This document shows positions 23,149 to 28,662 of a stretch of 34,313 nucleotides of DNA, in pieces. The notes beneath the pieces are model-generated. The model was not told the DNA's origin. It saw nothing but the letters and a program-made list of their open reading frames with translations, and ran no database searches. Position 1 is the stretch's first letter. Each line of letters opens with the position of its first letter. The stretch lies in IMG/VR virus record IMGVR_UViG_3300025450_000071, positions 1 through 34,313 of that record. One strand, 5' to 3'. This DNA comes from a virus. The translations under genes were made by a program, and so were the position numbers.

Positions 23149-23873
23149 ATCGTTGTAACCCCTCTATGCTTTACCACTTCAGAAGCGCATTTATTAGCAT
23201 ACTCAATGCTTTTGATGATATTGCCGCAATTAGCATACTCAACGACAAGTGCTGCCATGAAAGCATCGCCTGCACCTGAGGAGTCCTTGACTTCTACCTT
23301 GTCAACGTGATAACGGTTACCGTTGTACTCGCAACCATCTCCACCCATCGTATGGATGATCTTCTTCTTGAAAGATTCTGTAACTTTGGGGTCAGAGTTC
23401 TTGTATTCGTAATCGTTGATCTTAATGATGAAAGCCTTTTTGGCCCACTTCCCTAGCTTCTTCTTAGTATCGAGGAATACACGTGGGTGTGACTTACAAA
23501 TATCTTTGATGTCGTCTTCTGTTAGATAACCTTTGTTATAGTCAGAAATAACTACAATGTCATATTCGCTGTAATCGATATCGTTTTTAAACCTACCATA
23601 GTTTGGCTCTGTATCGACTCTAATAAACATGTGGTTAGTTGCTTCATGAACGTATCTTGTCTTAGTAATAGACCGCCAATTATGGTTGGTTCTAATGTTG
23701 ACGTCATCCGCAAACTTTTTGATGTTGTTTAACACGTTCAGTGCCATACCAGGATTCTTTACCTCATGCATGGCGTTTAGCACAGGTACTGGAATATCGG
23801 GTGCAAGACGCATTGCATCACAATAAACAAATACGTCCATGCAACTTTCACCTATTACTAAAATTTTAGTCAT
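23145..23873 (-). CDS. hldA: PfkB-family heptose-7-phosphate kinase (HldE N-domain/RfaE1-like)
   Basis: 242-aa ribokinase-fold protein. It matches the heptose kinase domain of HldE in order: GESCMDVF at the start, LAPDIPVPVLN, SITKTRYV followed by FIRVDTEP, VVISDYNKGYL, DTKKK, the catalytic DSSGAGDAF (GAGD 200-203) and the C-terminal VVKHRGVTTI. It would phosphorylate D-glycero-D-manno-heptose-7-phosphate at C1 to give the 1,7-bisphosphate. It is shorter than the usual 315 residues, with the central lid strands reduced. Its start overlaps the transketolase-C stop by one base (TAATG). A different hexose or heptose phosphate substrate remains possible. Confidence 0.8.
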   Translation of the reverse strand: MTKILVIGESCMDVFVYCDAMRLAPDIPVPVLNAMHEVKNPGMALNVLNNIKKFADDVNIRTNHNWRSITKTRYVHEATNHMFIRVDTEPNYGRFKNDIDYSEYDIVVISDYNKGYLTEDDIKDICKSHPRVFLDTKKKLGKWAKKAFIIKINDYEYKNSDPKVTESFKKKIIHTMGGDGCEYNGNRYHVDKVEVKDSSGAGDAFMAALVVEYANCGNIIKSIEYANKCASEVVKHRGVTTI

Positions 23874-24355
23874 TAGAAAATAGGTAAGCCATCTTTTTTA
23901 AGATAGATCATGGCAGGGGCCTTGATCAAATATGCATCAATCATAGCCTTTTCTGTAGCTTCACGGCTAGTAGGAAAGTAACTTTGTACATTTTTGAATA
24001 CCGTAGCTAAGCGTTCAGGGTTGAGCGGACGGTGAGTAGGACCATGCGTTGGATAATCAGAATAACCAACCAACATAACAGGCAAGTTTTGTTCATCAAT
24101 ATCAATTTTGACTTGCTCATAAGGTCGTTCGATTACAAAAGGAGTAATTGAATAAACTACTGGACGAAACCCATCGATAGCAAGACCAGCAGCCAAGCTA
24201 GTAATTGATTGCTCAGTGAGACCAAGGTTGAAGAACCGTTCAGGAAACTTTTCTTTGAACTCAGTCATCTCTTGCTCTACGTCGCCTGTAATCAATACGA
24301 TGCGATCATCTTTTTCAGCGAGCTTAACGATTGTCTTACCGAATGCTACTCTCAT
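23873..24355 (-). CDS. Transketolase pyrimidine-binding subunit (split enzyme, C half)
   Basis: 160 aa corresponding to the pyrimidine-binding domain of transketolase. GLTEQ (E48) is the conserved Glu that activates thiamine diphosphate. VIERPYEQVKIDI and GPTHRP match the following family elements (FxxRAxxQ, GxTH). The usual third C-terminal domain of about 130 residues is missing: the gene ends soon after the last strand of the Pyr domain. The ATG at 24355 is chosen because it overlaps the stop of the N half by 4 nt. Together with the next gene it should form the thiamine-dependent active site. It would move two-carbon units between sugar phosphates, supplying sedoheptulose-7-phosphate or a related ketose. 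Confidence 0.85.
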   Translation of the reverse strand: MRVAFGKTIVKLAEKDDRIVLITGDVEQEMTEFKEKFPERFFNLGLTEQSITSLAAGLAIDGFRPVVYSITPFVIERPYEQVKIDIDEQNLPVMLVGYSDYPTHGPTHRPLNPERLATVFKNVQSYFPTSREATEKAMIDAYLIKAPAMIYLKKDGLPIF

Positions 24356-25077
24356 GCCAGTTCCTCCAATGCTTGCTTTTCTAGGTCTCCACCTAGCCAA
24401 TTTGAGTGCCATTTAGGTTGGTTTTCCATAAAGCTTACACCCTTACCCTTGATTGTGTTTGCAACAATCAAAGTAGGAGATACTGCAGCTTCAAAATTGA
24501 TGTTGATAAGATCATCGTTGTGACCATCAATTTCATGCACTTCCCAACCAGCAGCTTGTGCAGCAGCAATAAGAGCACGGTCTACGGGCATGATTTCGTC
24601 AACGTACCCAGAACCCTGGATCTTATTGTTATCTACGATAACAACCAAGTTATTGAGCTTTAGGCGTGCAGCAATAAGAATTGATTCCCAAGTAGTGCCT
24701 TCTTGGCATTCGCCATCACCCATAAGAACAAACACTTTTTCATTTGAGTTGTTGAGCTTACGAGCAAGAGCCATCCCCATAGACACTGGGAAACCATGTC
24801 CCATGCTACCTGCGGTGCAATAAATGCCATTCTCAGGCTCATAATGAGGGTGACCTTCAAGGGTGGGGTTATAACCTTGTTCACGCAAAAGCACATAGTA
24901 TGACCAGCAGCTGTGCCCCTTGCTCAAAACAAAACGGTCATTCTTTCCCATGATTTTATCAAAAAGATTGATCAGAATTTCAGTACAACTAAAGCTACCG
25001 CCATAATGATAACCACCATTAGCTTTGCTAATCTCAATAGCATCTCTGCGTACTTGCTTTGATCTTTCGTTTAACAT
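24352..25077 (-). CDS. Transketolase thiamine-diphosphate-binding subunit (split enzyme, N half)
   Basis: 241 aa corresponding to the PP domain of transketolase. SKGH (52-55), the GSMGHG loop (90-95), and the thiamine diphosphate/Mg motif GDGE (120-123) ending in NN (150-151) are all present. IKGKGVSFMEN near the C-terminus is the typical last element of this domain. The ATG at 25077 overlaps the methyltransferase stop by one base. Split transketolases occur in archaea and in some capsule or nucleotide-sugar loci. The two halves here total about 400 residues against about 660 for the full enzyme. The substrate is inferred from the heptose genes downstream. Confidence 0.88.
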   Translation of the reverse strand: MLNERSKQVRRDAIEISKANGGYHYGGSFSCTEILINLFDKIMGKNDRFVLSKGHSCWSYYVLLREQGYNPTLEGHPHYEPENGIYCTAGSMGHGFPVSMGMALARKLNNSNEKVFVLMGDGECQEGTTWESILIAARLKLNNLVVIVDNNKIQGSGYVDEIMPVDRALIAAAQAAGWEVHEIDGHNDDLININFEAAVSPTLIVANTIKGKGVSFMENQPKWHSNWLGGDLEKQALEELA

Positions 25078-25643
25078 TAATTGGCCTTTCCAGATAGATT
25101 GCAAATTAGAATTTTTTTATCTTCATCGTAATCAAACTCACATGCGTTGTCATACTCTTTAATATAGTTAATTAATTTTTGCTTTGTAGTTTCTTCATCA
25201 CCAAAATCAAGAGCCATACCACTAGAAGAATCACCAAGCAGATCAATATCATCAATCAGAATAGTGTGAGCTTTGCGAGGGCGAGCAAAGATTACGTTTA
25301 ACTCATCCATCAAAGGAACTGCTGGGTGTTCTACATTCGGGTCACCGCTTGCGCTGTGAGCATCGAGCCAGAAATCTAGCGGGACATCATAAGGCTCAAT
25401 CATCTCTGATAATTTTTCTTTTGAGTCGCCTAGAAATAACACTACTCTGTTGTCATTATCAAACTTGCTACAACAATTATCGTAGAAAGATTTATTGAAC
25501 TCAACAGTTATAACCTTTTCATAACCAAGACCAAGTGCTATTTCTACTGTATAGCCATGTTGTGTACCAGTTTCTACAAAGATATTATTTCTCTTATATT
25601 TAGAGAACATCAATGTCATTGCTTCTGTGCTTCTATCTGCCAT
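25077..25643 (-). CDS. Class I SAM-dependent methyltransferase, sugar-operon type
   Basis: 188 aa. The N-terminal strand and loop VETGTQHGYT (23-32) is a motif I variant (E/DxGxxxG), followed by VITVEF, the acidic end of strand 2. FWLDAHSASG in the middle and ILIDDID later resemble the FkbM/Methyltransf_24/cephalosporin hydroxylase-like group, which often sits in polysaccharide loci. It is likely to methylate a sugar hydroxyl, but the acceptor cannot be read from sequence. It overlaps its neighbours by one base on both sides. The C-terminal third is acidic and may be less well conserved. Confidence 0.7.
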   Translation of the reverse strand: MADRSTEAMTLMFSKYKRNNIFVETGTQHGYTVEIALGLGYEKVITVEFNKSFYDNCCSKFDNDNRVVLFLGDSKEKLSEMIEPYDVPLDFWLDAHSASGDPNVEHPAVPLMDELNVIFARPRKAHTILIDDIDLLGDSSSGMALDFGDEETTKQKLINYIKEYDNACEFDYDEDKKILICNLSGKAN

Positions 25644-26653
25644 TATTCCATCTCAATCATTATTCTACCGGCAATGCCGCTTCTAAGTGTATCAAATGCT
25701 TCATTTACTTCGTCAAGTTTATATCTGTGAGTAATGAACTCATCAATATAAAGCTTCCCAGCCTTCTCGAGCTTAACATAACGCAAGATATCGTTAGAAG
25801 GATCTGTCTTGCCACCCTGGGTAGCCTTGATACTAAGACCATTACCATTAAAGAAGCTGAGTGCATTGACGATTTCAAGTGACGTTCCTGGCTTGGGTTG
25901 ACCCACAAGAATCATTCGGCCATTGTTAGATAGATAGCCAAAGCTCTTCTTAATAACATCGACGTTTCCAGTCGTATCAATAACAACGTCTACTTTACCT
26001 TCAAACTCTGTTTCTGAAGTGTTGTAAAAGAAGTCAGCACCAGCCATGAATGAAAGGTCGCGCTTGCTTTCATTGTTGTCAATAGCAACAATTGGGCTAA
26101 GGCTACGCATAGCTGCACCTTGGATGAGGTTAAGCCCTACACCACCCGTACCGACAACTGCAACGCTTTCACCAAACTTAAAATCGCACTCATTGTCGAT
26201 AATACCTAGTGCGGTAGTCAAACTGCATCCAAGGAGCGCAGCGAGGTCATTAGGGGTCTCTGAAGGGACTGTAGTGAGTCGGTTCTCTGACACGATAGCC
26301 CACTGAGCAAGAGTATTTACCTTGCCACTACTAAAAGTCTTGTCACCAAGGGTGTACTGAGGAAACGCAGCATCGATACCAGTACCTGGTCGCCAGTGCA
26401 TAACAACCTTGTCACCTACTTTAACAGTGGTTACTCCAGGGCCAATGTCTTCTACAATGCCACAACCCTCATGACCCATAAGGTGAGGAAGGAACTTGCC
26501 ATTACCCTTGTTGCCATTGATCTCGTGTAGTTGTGAGCCACAGATACCGCTGACAAGGACACGAACCTGTACTTGACCCACTTGGAGCTCAGTAAGGCCA
26601 ACATCTTCAATAGAAAGAGGAGCGTTGAGCTCTTTGAGAACGGCAGCCTTCAT
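25643..26653 (-). CDS. Zinc-type alcohol/sugar dehydrogenase of the MDR superfamily
   Basis: 336-aa medium-chain dehydrogenase. Catalytic zinc ligands are visible as C38 (GICGSQ), H61-E62 (GHEGCG) and C143 (LGCSLTTALG). The nucleotide motif is GTGGVG (168-173). The loop that normally carries four cysteines for the structural zinc (after about residue 88) contains none, so only the catalytic zinc is expected. The acidic residue after the GxGxxG strand (VAIDNNESKRD) favours NAD. I recall related dehydrogenases beside split transketolase genes in capsule-type loci. It might oxidise a sugar or sugar-nucleotide hydroxyl, but the substrate is unknown. Its ATG overlaps the glycosyltransferase stop by one base. 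Confidence 0.85.
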   Translation of the reverse strand: MKAAVLKELNAPLSIEDVGLTELQVGQVQVRVLVSGICGSQLHEINGNKGNGKFLPHLMGHEGCGIVEDIGPGVTTVKVGDKVVMHWRPGTGIDAAFPQYTLGDKTFSSGKVNTLAQWAIVSENRLTTVPSETPNDLAALLGCSLTTALGIIDNECDFKFGESVAVVGTGGVGLNLIQGAAMRSLSPIVAIDNNESKRDLSFMAGADFFYNTSETEFEGKVDVVIDTTGNVDVIKKSFGYLSNNGRMILVGQPKPGTSLEIVNALSFFNGNGLSIKATQGGKTDPSNDILRYVKLEKAGKLYIDEFITHRYKLDEVNEAFDTLRSGIAGRIMIEME

Positions 26654-27501
26654 TAGATCAACTCGTACAATGACTTGACGGTGCTGAACTTCTTATTGAT
26701 GTCAAATGTTCTAGCCATATCACGGTAAGGAACATTTGTATTAACTCGGTCAAGCAGAGAGATGAACTCACCAACCGTTTCCATGCTCCACTTGTTAACA
26801 GCAGCAATGAAAGGTGCATTTGGTACGCCAACAACTGCCTTACAACGCTTAGCTAGCTTACCAATATCAACCAAAGTCAAATTGTGATCTTGAGTGCTGC
26901 GGTAGCCTTCCACCTTGACAGTAGTAATGACTTTCTTACCCTCATCGGTCAAGTATTGCAGCAATGCAGCAAAGTTCTTGTCTTGTTCTTCTCTAGACAT
27001 AAGAAGGACTGGGCTAACAGGGTATCCATTAATTACTAGGCAGTCAAACTCTTCGCCATCGAGTACATCCTCGGCAAAGCACTCTTCATCAAGTACAACA
27101 TCATCAATAGAGTTGAATGGCTTGTTTAGGTGAGGCAAGTTGTACTGGTGCAGGTAGTTACCCATTTCATATACCCACATTGAGTAGCTGCTAAGGGTGT
27201 TGTCCTGCTTCGAGTAGTGGATAGGATCATAAATGCTATCGCCAAGCAAAGCGTGGCACCACAAGTCAATTGAATAACGTGGGTGTGGTGCATCAATAAA
27301 GCTTACGTTTGTATCTTGGATCAGCTCAACAAGTTGAGAACGATACTGAGCAGGAATTAAGATGTTGCATTTAATTTGTTTGTTGTTTTCACACAACTTC
27401 TTCAAAACATGCAATGCAACAATGCAATCACCATGGCCTTTATCACAATGGAAGTAAAGGTCGTTAGTCATTAACATATCTAAGTTAATTGATTTATTCA
27501 T
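26653..27501 (-). CDS. Glycosyltransferase-like protein, GT9/heptosyltransferase type
   Basis: 282 aa. The N-terminus has a Gly-rich strand-loop (HCDKGHGDCIVALHVLKKL) like the first element of GT-B enzymes. The middle has a Rossmann-like strand (DCLVINGYPVSPVLL). The C-terminal part LTLVDIGKLAKRCKAVVGVPNAPFIAAV matches the GT9 pattern of a Leu-rich helix followed by a strand and a donor-binding loop. This suggests transfer of a heptose-like sugar, fitting the operon. Similarity is by pattern only and a non-catalytic relative is possible. The ATG at 27501 lies 2 nt after the tRNA-Asp 3' end, and the tRNA's AAGG forms the only visible ribosome-binding site. A second ATG at 27471 has no better site. 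Confidence 0.55.
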   Translation of the reverse strand: MNKSINLDMLMTNDLYFHCDKGHGDCIVALHVLKKLCENNKQIKCNILIPAQYRSQLVELIQDTNVSFIDAPHPRYSIDLWCHALLGDSIYDPIHYSKQDNTLSSYSMWVYEMGNYLHQYNLPHLNKPFNSIDDVVLDEECFAEDVLDGEEFDCLVINGYPVSPVLLMSREEQDKNFAALLQYLTDEGKKVITTVKVEGYRSTQDHNLTLVDIGKLAKRCKAVVGVPNAPFIAAVNKWSMETVGEFISLLDRVNTNVPYRDMARTFDINKKFSTVKSLYELI

Positions 27502-27503
27502 AG

Positions 27504-27577
27504 CGACCTTGATGGGACTCGAACCCACGACCCCCACCGTGACAGGGTGGTGCTCTAACCAACTGAGCTACAAGGCC
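27504..27577 (-). tRNA. tRNA-Asp (anticodon GTC)
   Basis: Acceptor GGCCTTG pairs with CAAGGTC (one G-U pair). The anticodon stem CCACC/GGTGG carries loop CTGTCAC, anticodon GTC. The T arm is GTGGG TTCGAGT CCCAT (one mismatch or G-U pair at the stem end). No CCA is encoded. It lies between the holin-like gene and the first sugar gene, 10 nt after the holin-like stop. Confidence 0.9.
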
Positions 27578-27586
27578 TAAACTGCG

Positions 27587-27901
27587 TTACTTCTTAGGCG
27601 TAGCCTTCTTGACAGCAGGAGCCTTCTTAGCAACGGGTGCTGGCGTAGGTTCTACGACAACAGCAGCAGTCTTAGGCTGAGGAAGGGTACCAAGCAACCA
27701 ACCAAGATTGGGGTACTTCTTCTCCAAGGCAGTGATAGCCGTGTAGTACAGGCCAGAAGCGACAGGTGTCAACGCAGCGAACGTACCGGTGTTGAACTTA
27801 CCCCACTTGGTTGCACCCCAAGCGATAAGAGCACCAACGATAGCAGCAACAAAGGCACGGCCTATAGCTCTAGTTGTTGTTGTGTTAATTGGATCTGACA
27901 T
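27587..27901 (-). CDS. Holin-like small membrane protein
   Basis: 104 aa. Two hydrophobic segments at about 13-30 (FVAAIVGALIAWGATKW) and about 39-58 (TFAALTPVASGLYYTAI) are followed by EKKYPNLGWLLGTLPQP and then an Ala/Pro/Lys-rich basic tail. This plan, with the Ala-rich first helix, the LYY helix end and the YPxLGxLLG element, is typical of small holin-like proteins in actinobacterial phages. Its ATG overlaps the stop of the preceding small ORF by one base and has a GGAG site. The neighbouring papain-like protein at 28114-28662 could be its lytic partner. The role as holin is inferred, not shown. Confidence 0.6.
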   Translation of the reverse strand: MSDPINTTTTRAIGRAFVAAIVGALIAWGATKWGKFNTGTFAALTPVASGLYYTAITALEKKYPNLGWLLGTLPQPKTAAVVVEPTPAPVAKKAPAVKKATPKK

Positions 27902-28071
27902 TATTTATTCTCCTTGTTGTTTTGGAACTTCACCGACACCTGTACGCCATTAACTTGGGTTCGCAAGCTATTCAAAAGACCAGCCATTGTTTCACTGATT
28001 TCTTGGCTTGCAAGCTCATCGCTCTGAGCGTCACGAGGGTCATAACTGATTGTAATGACTGCTTTTTTCAT
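27901..28071 (-). CDS. Small 56-aa ORF coupled to the holin-like gene
   Basis: Encodes MKKAVITISYDPRDAQ and continues to a total of 56 aa, ending in FQNNKENK and TAA at 27903-27901. The stop overlaps the ATG of the holin-like gene by one base, and the last codons contain that gene's GGAG site, as in other coupled pairs of this genome. The protein has a short beta start, a helix with Glu and Leu and a final strand (VQVSVKF). There is no clear ribosome-binding site of its own, but it is the first frame after the promoter and palindrome. The function is unknown. Confidence 0.55.
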   Translation of the reverse strand: MKKAVITISYDPRDAQSDELASQEISETMAGLLNSLRTQVNGVQVSVKFQNNKENK

Positions 28072-28083
28072 AACTTTATGATA

Positions 28084-28100
28084 TATGCAATATTTGCATA
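28084..28100. promoter_or_regulatory. 17-bp palindrome just downstream of a promoter
   Basis: TATGCAATATTTGCATA has perfect 7-bp arms around a 3-nt centre. On the minus strand it begins 9 nt after the -10 box at 28110-28115, so it would lie at about +3 to +19 of the transcript. It shares 14 of 17 bases with the palindrome at 20925-20941. No uridine run follows, so it is not a normal terminator. It could be a repressor operator or a hairpin protecting the 5' end of the mRNA. Confidence 0.55.
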
Positions 28101-28109
28101 AATCAAGCT

Positions 28110-28137
28110 ATTATCAATTATTTGGCAATTCTGTCAA
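28110..28137 (-). promoter_or_regulatory. Sigma70-type promoter driving the lysis/sugar segment
   Basis: On the minus strand TTGACA (28137-28132, perfect -35) is followed after 16 bases by GATAAT (28115-28110, five of six matches to TATAAT). The -35 box overlaps the end of the papain-like gene. Transcription would begin near 28103 and run into the 56-aa ORF, the holin-like gene, tRNA-Asp and the ten sugar genes. This is the only site in the window with a good -35 and -10 at normal spacing that I noticed in a gap. Confidence 0.55.
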
Positions 28138-28662
28138 AATATTGAAAGAAGCAGCAAGATCAGCTGGCATCATTTGGTAAGGGTTGCGGTCGAATACAAT
28201 GCCGCCTGCCCACAAGGATTGTGCTACTACGGCACTACAAATCATGGTGTTGCTATTTGTGAACTGCATCTTAATACCAGTCAGCAACTCCAAGGCAATA
28301 CTCAAGATGGTTAGGAAACCATACTTATCCTTAATGAAGCTCTTGCAAGCAGAAACCGTTTGATCACGGCTTTGCTTGTTAAGCTTTGTTGTAACGTAGT
28401 AATACTCTACGTCTTTGTATTCACTAATGTTGCTTACGATAACACCACGGCCAACAGCCTCAACGATGGTTCCACCTTCATCGATGATCATAGCTGCATG
28501 GTTCCAATGAGCAAAAGGCTTCATCTTTCCGTGGTAACGGATGAATTGACCAAAACGAATGAACTTAGCTAGAATGCCCTTAGATGAAACCAGGATGAAG
28601 TCACCTGGTACATACTTTGTTGGGTCTTGTCCTGCGGCATATACCTTATATGTCGTAGTCAT
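28114..28662 (-). CDS. Permuted papain-like hydrolase (NlpC/P60, YiiX type), candidate lysin
   Basis: 182 aa. The likely catalytic set follows the permuted NlpC/P60 order: H55 in WNHAAMII, E68 in IVEAVGRGV and, late in the chain, C142 in ICSAVVAQSLW. The opening YVPGDFILVSSKG is also typical of YiiX/YaeF-type members. These enzymes cleave amide bonds, in some cases in cell-wall peptides. It lies next to the holin-like gene, so a lytic role is possible, but it lacks a wall-binding domain and a signal peptide. The ATG at 28662 has an AAGGTGA site and overlaps the preceding gene by 17 nt. Confidence 0.65.
   Translation of the reverse strand: MTTTYKVYAAGQDPTKYVPGDFILVSSKGILAKFIRFGQFIRYHGKMKPFAHWNHAAMIIDEGGTIVEAVGRGVIVSNISEYKDVEYYYVTTKLNKQSRDQTVSACKSFIKDKYGFLTILSIALELLTGIKMQFTNSNTMICSAVVAQSLWAGGIVFDRNPYQMMPADLAASFNILTELPNN

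Noticed and set aside
21327-27501. The enzyme cluster as an anti-phage defence or NAD-related island
   Set aside because: The motifs fit sugar-nucleotide synthesis throughout; no nuclease, NADase, sensor or toxin gene is present.
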